From Clostridia bacterium (GTDB taxonomy: Bacteria > Bacillota > Clostridia > Oscillospirales > CAG-272), in contig JAFQEG010000004.1 of assembly GCA_017399145.1 (NCBI GenBank), forward strand, positions 1-64,000: a stretch of 64,000 nt of DNA. The letters run 5' to 3'. The translations under genes and the position numbers were made by a program. A model generated the notes under the pieces. That model did not search any database, had not been told where the DNA came from, and worked only from the letters and a program-made list of their open reading frames with translations. Shown here piece by piece: positions 7,555 through 15,036 of this stretch. The number at the start of each line of letters is the position of its first letter. Position 1 is the first letter of the stretch.

Positions 7555-9372
7555 TTATTCGGCACCAGATTCAACTAAGAATGGCACAAGCATGCTAACG
7601 TACTTAGCATCTGTACCCTCGGTTGGCTGTGACATGTAGATAATGTTAATTCCGTTGTCGCAGGTGTCGAAAACGACGCTATTTTGTGTAGCGCTTACGT
7701 TATAGGTGGTTACTTGTCTACCTGTGTTATCGTAGAGTAGCACCTGCTTGCCTATCAAAATGCCAAGCTCGTCATAGATTGAATTTGCAAATGCTACAAA
7801 ATTGTCCTCTATATCGTAGATTTCTAGGATGTCTACTGTTTGAATTCTAGACACTTCCTCGCCCTTTTCGTTAATTAGGACGTATGTCTTAATCTCTTGC
7901 TCATTGCCCTCTTCGTCCACTGACTTGGTTGTTTCTAGGAACACAAACACACCGTTGTTTCTGTCGATATATTCATAATTTTCGTCAAACTCCTTAACTA
8001 AATTATAGTTCATATCGTAAAGGCAACCGTCAACGTAGAAGGTTGTGCCAACAGAATAACCATTTGGACACTCGTTTAGGATGTTGTAATCCTTGTCAAG
8101 CAAGTAAACTATGCCATCAATGAATGCAATATAATTATCCTTGTATGGGAAAAGCAACAATGCGTCGTGAGGGGACTCTACTTTTTTACCTAGATTGCCA
8201 TTATTGTCAAGTAGGTAGAGTACCATTTTGTCAGTGATTGTTTGGTCTATTATCTCATAGCCCTCAACCATGTTTTTAACGCTTTCGTTTATCAAATTAG
8301 CCTCTTCTTTGCCCATTTTATCTCTGTCATAGGCAATTATTGCCTCAGCCTTAAAGCTAGGCGCTTGAGCCTGTGCTATCGTGCCGTTTTCTATATTTAA
8401 AACGTAGGACTTGTAGCTATATGCGTACTCACCATCAACCCAAATAGCATTTTCTATATCAGCCGAAAAGGCCTCACAGGAATTTTCGCACTCGTCACAA
8501 GTGATTCTCTTTTCAACCTCATACATAATGTAAAGGTTTCCGTTTTCTAAGACGTTTAGATTCATTTCTAGCTCAGTTTCGTTATGTACGCCATTTGTTT
8601 CAAGCACCTTAATTGGCATTTCAACGTAAGTCGGCTTATCAAGTGATTCGTTGTAAATTAGTGCGTAGCTCTCGTAAACAAAAACGTACTTGCCATTTTT
8701 GTAATAGGATTTTTCGGGTCTGTTGTTTTGAATTTTCTCGTCAACTGCGCTTAGGTCAAGGTCCTTTACTAAAATAGGGGACTTATCCTTTTCAAGTCTG
8801 TAAAGCTTGTTGTCAAGCACACAGTGTGCAAAGGCCGTATTCTCGGTGCCAGCATATCTTATAAAGCTTGCTGAGCTCTTACCCTCATAGGAAATAATCA
8901 CGTCGCCCTTGTCGTCTATTAGCTCTTCTTTATAAATGTTACCCTTTGTAATGGATGATACTAAAACGTATTCATTGTCAATAAACGAAATAAAGCCCGT
9001 ATTTGCAGCAATTAGCTCGTCGTCTGCTACGTCGCCCAATACGTCAACTCGCCTTGTAATTGTTCTTAGTAGCTCTTGAGTTGTTGTGTTGTAAATATTT
9101 TTGTCAAGGTACAATTTTGTAACCCCGTCAATTTCCTCTGTCCTTGCAAGCTCTTCAATTATAAAGCTTTCATTGTGTGATACAATTGTGCCCTCGTAAA
9201 CCTTGCTAAGTGGTGTGCCTAGCTTGTTTATCTCGCTATCAAACATTGTAGCCTCTGCGTCCTTGTTTATCAGGTCGCTATAATTCATAACGTCACTGCC
9301 TGCACAGGATGCAAGAATTAGTGGTAGGCAAAGGCATAAAACCAATACTAGTGATAAAATCTTCTTTTTCAT
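7555..9372 (-). CDS. Lipoprotein with beta-propeller-like repeats, unknown function
   Basis: The start at 9372 is chosen because AGAAAGGACT precedes it and a signal peptide with lipobox follows (LASC, Cys at about residue 22). The longer frame from 9405 has no ribosome binding site. The 605-residue product repeats a pattern of short strand pairs ending in Asp/Asn-Gly or Tyr-Asp turns (such as YLLDNNGNLG, YLLDKDYNIL, LYDNTGRQV), as in secreted beta-propeller or WG-repeat-like proteins. One CDECENSC motif (about residues 290-297) could bind metal or form a disulphide. It is probably exported and lipid-anchored. No catalytic motif is seen. Confidence 0.75.
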   Translation of the reverse strand: MKKKILSLVLVLCLCLPLILASCAGSDVMNYSDLINKDAEATMFDSEINKLGTPLSKVYEGTIVSHNESFIIEELARTEEIDGVTKLYLDKNIYNTTTQELLRTITRRVDVLGDVADDELIAANTGFISFIDNEYVLVSSITKGNIYKEELIDDKGDVIISYEGKSSASFIRYAGTENTAFAHCVLDNKLYRLEKDKSPILVKDLDLSAVDEKIQNNRPEKSYYKNGKYVFVYESYALIYNESLDKPTYVEMPIKVLETNGVHNETELEMNLNVLENGNLYIMYEVEKRITCDECENSCEAFSADIENAIWVDGEYAYSYKSYVLNIENGTIAQAQAPSFKAEAIIAYDRDKMGKEEANLINESVKNMVEGYEIIDQTITDKMVLYLLDNNGNLGKKVESPHDALLLFPYKDNYIAFIDGIVYLLDKDYNILNECPNGYSVGTTFYVDGCLYDMNYNLVKEFDENYEYIDRNNGVFVFLETTKSVDEEGNEQEIKTYVLINEKGEEVSRIQTVDILEIYDIEDNFVAFANSIYDELGILIGKQVLLYDNTGRQVTTYNVSATQNSVVFDTCDNGINIIYMSQPTEGTDAKYVSMLVPFLVESGAE

Positions 9373-9399
9373 ATTTTTAGTCCTTTCTGTGTCATATTT

Positions 9400-9706
9400 G
9401 TGCAAATTAAGGCGAAAAGTCCAATCCTCCCTTTAACCCTTGCGTAGCAAGGACTTCATCACGAAGTGACTTCATCGCATAGCGATTTCATCCAACGAAG
9501 TTGGATTTCATTGCAAAGCCAACAGCTTTGCTCTCTTGGGGATACCTTTTGTGCAATTTGTGCAAAATAAGGCGAAAAGTCCAACCCTCCCGCCTTAATT
9601 GTTTGTTCATTTAACCCTTGCATAGCAAGGTTTCACCCAACGAAGTTGGATTTCATTGCAAAGCCCACGACTTTACTCTCTTGGGGATACCTTTTGTGCA
9701 ATTTGC
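9400..9706. repeat. Tandemly duplicated 150-bp unit containing hairpin arrays
   Basis: Two similar units lie head to tail, roughly 9404-9559 and 9560-9706. Each has an AARGCGAAAAGTCCAAYCCTCCC segment at the left, a hairpin array in the middle and TCTCTTGGGGATACCTTTTGTGC at the right. The right segment of the second unit is the end of the EF-G-like gene (stop at 9673). The arrays hold CCTTGC-RTA-GCAAGG, CAC-GAA-GTG, CGC-ATA-GCG and CCAAC-GAA-GTTGG hairpins separated by the linker TTTCAT or CTTCAT. This accounts for the 300-bp gene gap; no other gene is seen. Confidence 0.85.
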
Positions 9707-11712
9707 TGAGGTACCTCCTCGTAGCGAACAAAGTGGAACGTGAAGCTACCACGACCTTGAGTCATTGCACGAAGGGCAATAACGTAGTCGGTCATTTCAG
9801 CCTTTGGCACCTCTGCCTCAACTACTGTATATTTTGGATGAGTCACGTCTGGCTCCATACCTAAAACTCTGCCACGGCGCTTGTTAAGGTCACCCATAAC
9901 GTCACCAACCATTGATTCAGGAACGCTAACCTTAAGTGTGCCGATTGGCTCAAGCAATACAGGATTTGCGTTTACAAGCTCCTTATATGCAAGTCTTGCA
10001 GCTAGCTTAAAGGAAAGCTCGTTAGAATCAACGTCGTGATATGAGCCACCTGTTAAATCTGCCTTTAGGTTAACCATTGGGTAGCCAAGAAGAACGCCTT
10101 GAAGCATAGCCTCCTGTAATCCCTTTTCAACTGCTGGGAAGTAGCCCTTAGGTACCTCACCACCTACAACTGAGGTTGTAAAGGTAAGTCCCTCCTCGTC
10201 GCCACGTGAGAATGTAATCTTAACGTGACCGTATTGACCAGCACCACCAGACTGCTTTTTGTGCTTTCCTTCAACGGAAATAGTCTTTCTAATTGTTTCT
10301 CTGTATGCAATCTTAGGCTGTACTAGGGAAACGTTTACACCATAGCGAGATTTTAGTCTTGCAACTATAACATCAAGGTGTACGTCACCAACGCCCTTAA
10401 GTAGTAGCTCGCCTGTTTCTGCAAAGTTTTCATACTTAAGAGTCTTATCCTCGTCAAGCATCTTGGAAATTGCGTTAGCAACCTTATCCTCGTCCTTTGA
10501 GTCAACCTTAATTGCCATTGTCATATTTGCCTCTGGGAATACAATTTTTGCGTACTCTGTGTCGGATTTTTCGCAAAGAGTATCGTTTGTATTAGTATTT
10601 TGAAGCTTAGAAATTACACCGATATCACCACAAGCTAGGGAGTCAACCTCTGTTTGCTTTTTACCACAAATCGTGTAAATCTTTGCAAACTTTTCAACCT
10701 GTCCTGTGGTAACGTTTTTAAGAGTCATATCCTTCGTAAGCTCGCCGTTCATAACCTTATAGAAGGAAACTCTACCAACGAATGGGTCTGCAATTGTCTT
10801 GAATACGAATAGCTTACACTCGCCCTCGCGCTCGATAGCAACGTCGTCGCCATTTACGTCCATTTCAACCTTTTTCGCTGTGTGTCTTGGGAAGGATTTT
10901 GCAATTGAGGTAAGAATTGAATAAATACCTCTCATATTTGAAGCACTACCTGCCCAAACCGGAACGATTGAGCCTGTAATCATACCCTCGTGGAGAGCGT
11001 TTTCGCATTCCTCTTGAGAAAACTTTTCACCCTCGAAGAACTTTTCGAGCAATTCCTCGCTTGTCTGCGCAACTGCCTCCATAAAGATTTCCTCGTACTT
11101 TTGAGCAATCTCTAGACGAGAGGCTGTCATTTCCTCCTCTTGTCTTTCGCCGTTAGGTAGGTAACGGAAGCAGGTCATAGTCATTAAATCAACCATCATT
11201 GTGCCTGTTGCTTCCTTAATAGGAATAAATACAGGGCAAAGATTCTTACCAAACTCGTCTCTTAGTTGATTGAATACCTTGTCGTAATCTGCATCGGGGT
11301 CGTCACATTTGTTGATAAAGAATGCTCTTGGTAGTCCTGCCTGAAGTGCGTTGTACCAGCCAATTTCAGTACCAACCTCCATACCGGACTTTGCATCAAC
11401 GTTGATAAGGACTGCATCGGCAACTCTTAAAGCACTCTTAACCTCACCGGCAAAGCCCAAAAAGCCAGGACAGTCAAATAGGTTAATCTTTGTACCCTGC
11501 CACTCAAGATTTAGCACAGATGTGCCAATTGAAATACCTCTTTTAATTTCCTCGCTATCATAGTCAGAAACTGTGTTTCCGTCGCAAACACGACCTAGTC
11601 TGTCAGTAGCCTTAGCTCGCCATAGCATAGCCTCAACCGTTTCGGTTTTACCACTTCCACTGTGACCTAGAATAGCCACGTTTCTAATGTCATTTGTAAC
11701 ATACTTCGCCAT
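9673..11712 (-). CDS. Elongation factor G-like translational GTPase
   Basis: The 679-residue protein has the five-domain EF-G layout. The GTPase domain shows G1 GHSGSGKT (16-23), the RGISI switch-I motif, G3 DCPGF and G4 NKCD. Domains II-V follow, including the domain IV segment 'KKQSGGAGQYGHVKI' and the C-terminal 'VPKAEMTDYVIALRAMTQGRGSF' of EF-G. G1 differs from canonical EF-G (GHIDAGKT), and length is slightly short. This fits the EF-G-like/EF-G2 paralogues that accompany a standard fusA, with no ribosomal protein or tuf genes nearby. The exact role (translocation, recycling or stress) is not known. AAGAGGAAATTTAAC precedes the ATG. The last residues and stop lie in a duplicated repeat. 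Confidence 0.9.
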   Translation of the reverse strand: MAKYVTNDIRNVAILGHSGSGKTETVEAMLWRAKATDRLGRVCDGNTVSDYDSEEIKRGISIGTSVLNLEWQGTKINLFDCPGFLGFAGEVKSALRVADAVLINVDAKSGMEVGTEIGWYNALQAGLPRAFFINKCDDPDADYDKVFNQLRDEFGKNLCPVFIPIKEATGTMMVDLMTMTCFRYLPNGERQEEEMTASRLEIAQKYEEIFMEAVAQTSEELLEKFFEGEKFSQEECENALHEGMITGSIVPVWAGSASNMRGIYSILTSIAKSFPRHTAKKVEMDVNGDDVAIEREGECKLFVFKTIADPFVGRVSFYKVMNGELTKDMTLKNVTTGQVEKFAKIYTICGKKQTEVDSLACGDIGVISKLQNTNTNDTLCEKSDTEYAKIVFPEANMTMAIKVDSKDEDKVANAISKMLDEDKTLKYENFAETGELLLKGVGDVHLDVIVARLKSRYGVNVSLVQPKIAYRETIRKTISVEGKHKKQSGGAGQYGHVKITFSRGDEEGLTFTTSVVGGEVPKGYFPAVEKGLQEAMLQGVLLGYPMVNLKADLTGGSYHDVDSNELSFKLAARLAYKELVNANPVLLEPIGTLKVSVPESMVGDVMGDLNKRRGRVLGMEPDVTHPKYTVVEAEVPKAEMTDYVIALRAMTQGRGSFTFHFVRYEEVPQQIAQKVSPRE

Positions 11713-11791
11713 TGTTAAATTTCCTCTTTTCTTATGTAGTCAAGACACACACGTTAATCATTCTATGCACCTTGCAAATATTTATATAATG

Positions 11792-11820
11792 ATTTTATCA
11801 CATAATTTCCCACCTTGCAA
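11792..11820 (-). promoter_or_regulatory. Promoter of the EF-G-like gene
   Basis: On the minus strand, TTGCAA and TAAAAT are 17 bp apart with TGTGA before the -10. The 262-bp gap 11713-11974 carries this and the divergent HD-gene promoter only. Confidence 0.65.
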
Positions 11821-11918
11821 TATTTTTTGTGCATTTTGTGTAATATTTTTTCTAAAAAAATACAATTTTGTGCAAATTATACAATTTCAACCCTTTCCTT
11901 TTGTCTATAAAATAAATA

Positions 11919-11947
11919 TTGTAACTTTTTCACTTTTGTGGTAAAAT
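11919..11947 (+). promoter_or_regulatory. Promoter of the HD-domain gene
   Basis: TTGTAA and TAAAAT are 17 bp apart, 28 bases before the ATG at 11975. Confidence 0.65.
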
Positions 11948-11974
11948 AAAAGAAGAACAAAAAAGGAGTTTTTT

Positions 11975-12637
11975 ATGATTACCTATAACGATATAAAGCA
12001 CAACGAAAAAATAAGAGCCTACATAAAAAAGGCAGACGAGTCCTTGTCTGCCCTAGGCTTTACTGAGCATGGCTTTGCCCACGTTACACTAGTTGCCGAA
12101 AGGGCGGGAAAAATCCTTCAAGCGCTAGGCTACGACGAAAAGACTATTGAGCTTGCTAAAATCGCCTCATTTATGCACGATATCGGCAATATAGTAAACA
12201 GACGTGAGCATTCCCAAAGTGGGGCAGTTATGGCATTTAGAATACTAGACAACCTAGACCTTGACCCAAACGACATAGCCGATATAGTAACCGCAATCGG
12301 CAATCACGACGAGGGCACAGGCGAGGCAGTCAACCCAATTTCAGCCTCACTTATCATAGCCGATAAAACCGACGTTAGACGCACTCGTGTCCGTGTCAAG
12401 CCAAGCGACGACTCCTTCGACATTCACGACAGAGTCAACTACTCTGTTTACGAAACTCACCTAGAAATCGACAAAGAGGCAAAAACAATCACCCTGTGTC
12501 TAAAAATCGACACAACCATAAGCGACGTAATGAGCTACTTTGAAATCTTTATGGAACGAATGCTAATGTGCAAAAAGGCTGCAAATACCCTTGGCACGCA
12601 TTTCAAATTGACTATAAACGACCAAGCGATTATGTAA
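11975..12637 (+). CDS. HD-domain phosphohydrolase
   Basis: The 220-residue cytoplasmic protein carries an HD metal-dependent phosphohydrolase domain. Metal ligands visible in order are H36 (HGFAHV), H68-D69 (SFMHDIG), a histidine in RREHSQSG, H104-D105 (GNHDEG) and the distal D of IIADKTD. The remaining C-terminal part is beta-strand-like. Such proteins hydrolyse nucleotides or cyclic nucleotides; the substrate cannot be told here. AAAAAAGGAGTTTTTT precedes the ATG, and a promoter lies just upstream. It is monocistronic, facing the small RNA unit and sharing its terminator hairpin. Confidence 0.88.
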   Translation: MITYNDIKHNEKIRAYIKKADESLSALGFTEHGFAHVTLVAERAGKILQALGYDEKTIELAKIASFMHDIGNIVNRREHSQSGAVMAFRILDNLDLDPNDIADIVTAIGNHDEGTGEAVNPISASLIIADKTDVRRTRVRVKPSDDSFDIHDRVNYSVYETHLEIDKEAKTITLCLKIDTTISDVMSYFEIFMERMLMCKKAANTLGTHFKLTINDQAIM

Positions 12638-12699
12638 AGCCCCCACCTTGCCTCCCTATGACGAGGAAGGCAAGCAACAAATCACGTGCGTAGCACATT

Positions 12700-12755
12700 T
12701 CATTAAACAAAATAGACGAGAAAAAGCCTTCCAATTACGGAAGGCTTTTGTCTAT
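12700..12755. terminator. Bidirectional terminator shared by the HD gene and the small RNA
   Basis: AAAAGCCTTCC (12722-12732) pairs with GGAAGGCTTTT around AATTAC. A T run follows on both strands. The flanks (ACATTTCATTAAACAAAATAGAC to the left, TGTCTRTRTG to the right) recur at 57335-57400, but there the hairpin itself is in the opposite orientation. Confidence 0.85.
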
Positions 12756-12900
12756 GTGTTTAAAAGGAGGTACGTTCTATACGCAGAGCAATCTCTAATA
12801 CTCTGCCTCATGAGTTTTTAGCCTTGTGACCATTGTAGCAGGGGCAATCTGCAACAAGGTTACCCAACACAAGGCACTGTGGATCCTTTGCCTATCCACA
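12721..12900 (-). ncRNA. Candidate structured small RNA of about 180 nt, family unknown
   Basis: On the minus strand a consensus promoter (12934-12906) is followed by a run of strong hairpins and a rho-independent terminator, with no open frame. Hairpin 1 is CTGTGTGGAT/ATCCACAG (12903-12877). Hairpin 2 is a long rod closed by GCCTTGTG/CACAAGGC (12875-12821). It has an asymmetric TTGGGTAA loop, then a CCTTGTTGCAG/CTGCTACAATGG stem and an ATTGCCC end loop. Hairpin 3 is GCAGAG/CTCTGC (12806-12783). A single-stranded ACCTCCTTT follows, matching the anti-Shine-Dalgarno end of 16S rRNA, and then the terminator. It does not carry the signatures of SRP RNA, tmRNA or RNase P. A 6S-like or novel RNA is possible. 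Confidence 0.7.
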
Positions 12901-12905
12901 CAGTT

Positions 12906-12934
12906 AGTATACCACAGTTTTTTTCACCTGTCAA
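12906..12934 (-). promoter_or_regulatory. Consensus promoter of the small RNA
   Basis: On the minus strand, TTGACA (12934-12929) and TATACT (12911-12906) are 17 bp apart. The expected start is near 12899. The promoter lies 8 bases beyond the stop of the 12942 gene, so it is independent of it. Confidence 0.85.
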
Positions 12935-12941
12935 GACTAAT

Positions 12942-13634
12942 TTACATTTTATCAATATACATATTCATAAGCTCGTTGTAATCAAGACCATTTTCGCAAG
13001 CACCAAGTTGAAAAACAGACACGTCATCGACTTTTTTGGTAGTTTTGGAAAGTCGCTCGTCAGTTGGCAAAAGGTCAAGAAGCGCACTTGCCTGTTTTTT
13101 ATCAATTTGGAAATAATAAAAGGTTTCGTTTAAATAATCAATTATTTTTTCCTTTACTTCCTTAGCAACTGTAATTTCGTATGCAGGGGAATTTTCCTCG
13201 TCAAAGTCACAAAAGCTATCAAGACCAAAGCCGTCGATTATCATTTTCTTATGGCACCAAGGGCATTGATAATCTCTTCCCCACTCTGCATTTTCCACTA
13301 GGTCCTCACACTCAGGGCAATAGGCAAAGTGCTTAGCAGGATTAAAGGGGGACAATTCCATAAGGTAAGCCATATAACTTCTGCCTACCCCACCACTTAC
13401 GTACATAGGATAGCCTAGGCTATTTGAAAAGTCCTTAATTTCCATCATTAAATGGAAGCAAAGGGCAACCTTTTTTTCTCTTATTAAATCAAGCTCACTA
13501 TCAAGCTCATTTTCACAATGAGGGCATTTTTCCATCTGCTGTGCAAGACTGCACCATTCAAGCATATTGAGTGAGTTCATTTCAGGTTCGGGAATTTTTA
13601 CAAGTTTTGCTAACGTATAAATAAAGCTATTCAT
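12942..13634 (-). CDS. Zinc-ribbon protein of unknown function
   Basis: The product is 230 residues if it starts at the ATG at 13634; an in-frame GTG at 13655 lies inside the upstream repeat. Neither start has an obvious ribosome binding site. Three CxxC knuckles are visible: CPHC (about 40), CPEC (about 109) and CPWC (about 128). The last two should form one zinc ribbon, joined by DLVENAEWGRDYQ. The C-terminal 80 residues are helical. No signal peptide or membrane segment is present, so it is probably cytoplasmic. I do not recognise the family. It is preceded by repeat copy A and followed by the small RNA promoter. Confidence 0.72.
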   Translation of the reverse strand: MNSFIYTLAKLVKIPEPEMNSLNMLEWCSLAQQMEKCPHCENELDSELDLIREKKVALCFHLMMEIKDFSNSLGYPMYVSGGVGRSYMAYLMELSPFNPAKHFAYCPECEDLVENAEWGRDYQCPWCHKKMIIDGFGLDSFCDFDEENSPAYEITVAKEVKEKIIDYLNETFYYFQIDKKQASALLDLLPTDERLSKTTKKVDDVSVFQLGACENGLDYNELMNMYIDKM

Positions 13635-13646
13635 GCTATTATTTTT

Positions 13647-13935
13647 CGTGCGCACATAGTGGGTAGAACAAAAAGCAAGATATAGTCTTGCCTGTACCCA
13701 TTATATGGCACACTCTCCTTTATTTATTTTGTGTTTTTCATTTTCTGTAAGGTTGAAAGTGGTACCCACTTTCTTCATTATTTTGCTTTTTTATTTGCGA
13801 CCTCGCACTCTACCGTACAAAGTACGGCTACGGAAACCCCCAAAGCTCATTCTTCGCTTCGGGGAACCCCTGGCGACGAGTACGCACTCACAAATTCTAC
13901 CTCACTATCTGCTTGGTGCTCTCCAATTTAGTTAG
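13647..13935 (-). repeat. Structured interspersed repeat, copy A (upstream of the zinc-ribbon gene)
   Basis: The copy starts GTGCGCACATAGTGGGTAGAAC and ends TTCTACCTCACTATCTGC..GTGCTCTCCAATTTAG. Its ends are complementary to each other except for one bulged base. Inside are GCAAGA-TATAG-TCTTGC, GAAAGTGG-TAC-CCACTTTC and CCGTAC-AAA-GTACGG hairpins. The same unit precedes citZ (B), rsmG (C) and the HI0933-type gene (D), always in this orientation relative to the downstream gene. The open frames across it on the plus strand are not genes. Confidence 0.85.
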
Positions 13936-14003
13936 TGCATATCTTTTATCCTTTTACATTATACCATTTAATATAGTAAAATGGAATATCTTTTCAAAAA
14001 TTG

Positions 14004-14032
14004 TTGACTAAAAAAACGCTTAGTTGTATAAT
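14004..14032 (+). promoter_or_regulatory. Promoter of the 14050 hydrolase gene
   Basis: TTGACT and TATAAT are 17 bp apart, 17 bases before the ATG, so the leader is very short. Confidence 0.85.
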
Positions 14033-14049
14033 TGCAATGAGGTGATTTT

Positions 14050-15000
14050 ATGGAATGGTTATATATTACCCTAGGTGTGCTTGGGCTTTTAGTTGTTGCT
14101 ATATTCGTTCTTTCCTACGTGTGCTATCGTCTTTGCTTCTTTTCAAAACCGAGAAAAATTCTTGACAAGGACGAAATCGAGCTACCCTTAGGGGAGCTTT
14201 ACGACAAATACTCCGAGGACATAAAAAGATGGATCCAAGAGGCACGTGCTTTAAATCCTCGTGAATATACAATCAAGTCCCACGACGGACTAACCCTGCG
14301 TGGCAAATACTACGAGTGCAATCCCGGTGGAATTATAGAAATACTTTTCCACGGCTATCGTGGAAGTGGCGAAAGGGACCTGTCTGCCGGTGTTGAAAGG
14401 TGCTTTGCCCTTAACCGAAATGCTTTAATCGTTGACCAACGTGCAAGTGGTACAAGTGACGGGTCCACTATCACCTTTGGCATTTTAGAAAGGCTTGATT
14501 GCCTTAAGTGGATTGACAAGGTTATAGAGGAATTTGGCAAGGACACAAAAATAATTTTAACAGGAATTTCAATGGGTGGCGCTACCGTTATGCTTGCAAG
14601 TGGTATGAGCTTGCCCGAAAACGTGCTTTGCATTCTTTCCGACTGTGGCTACTCATCAAACAAGGAAATTATTTGCAAAATCATAAAGGAAATGAAATTG
14701 CCTCCACGTCTTGCCTACCCACTTTTAAAGCTAGGCGCAAGAGTCTATGGTAGATTTTCTCTTGACTGCGACTCCCCCGAAAAATCAGTTTCTCGCGCAA
14801 GAGTGCCAATTATCTTTATTCACGGCGACACCGACGATTTTGTTCCCTACTATATGAGCGAAAAATGTTATAACGCTTGCTCATCAAAGCACAAAAGGCT
14901 AGTTAAGGTAAGCGGTGCCGGCCACGGCGTTGCTTATCCTGTTGATAAGGAATTGTACATAAGCTCTTTAAGAGAATTCCAAAGAGAGTGTGGATTTTAA
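14050..15000 (+). CDS. Membrane-anchored alpha/beta hydrolase
   Basis: The 316-residue product has one N-terminal hydrophobic segment (about residues 4-25) and an alpha/beta-hydrolase domain. HGYRG is the oxyanion-hole motif, GISMGG carries the nucleophile Ser, a downstream HGDTDDFVP supplies the acid Asp and GAGHGVAY the catalytic His. Related proteins are esterases or peptidases of unknown substrate (the YqkD/BAAT-type group). The segment should leave the catalytic domain either outside or membrane-tethered; a basic YRLCFFSKPRK after the segment favours a cytoplasmic catalytic domain. AATGAGGTGATTTT precedes the ATG. It is monocistronic. Confidence 0.85.
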   Translation: MEWLYITLGVLGLLVVAIFVLSYVCYRLCFFSKPRKILDKDEIELPLGELYDKYSEDIKRWIQEARALNPREYTIKSHDGLTLRGKYYECNPGGIIEILFHGYRGSGERDLSAGVERCFALNRNALIVDQRASGTSDGSTITFGILERLDCLKWIDKVIEEFGKDTKIILTGISMGGATVMLASGMSLPENVLCILSDCGYSSNKEIICKIIKEMKLPPRLAYPLLKLGARVYGRFSLDCDSPEKSVSRARVPIIFIHGDTDDFVPYYMSEKCYNACSSKHKRLVKVSGAGHGVAYPVDKELYISSLREFQRECGF

Positions 15001-15003
15001 CAT

Positions 15004-15035
15004 AAAAAAGGCTTGATATACTCAAGCCTTTTTGT
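15004..15035. terminator. Bidirectional terminator
   Basis: GGCTTGA-TATAC-TCAAGCC lies between A and T runs, serving the convergent genes at 14050 and 15037. Confidence 0.9.
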
Positions 15036-15036
15036 T

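Noticed and set aside
12721..12900. SRP RNA, tmRNA or RNase P RNA
   Set aside because: The SRP GGAAGG-loop signature, the tmRNA tRNA-like ends and tag frame, and the RNase P conserved core are absent, and the length does not suit the last two. 6S RNA could be neither confirmed nor excluded.
13705..13935. Plus-strand open frames between the zinc-ribbon gene and the hydrolase
   Set aside because: They lie in repeat copy A, recur as fragments in copies B-D, and lack start signals.
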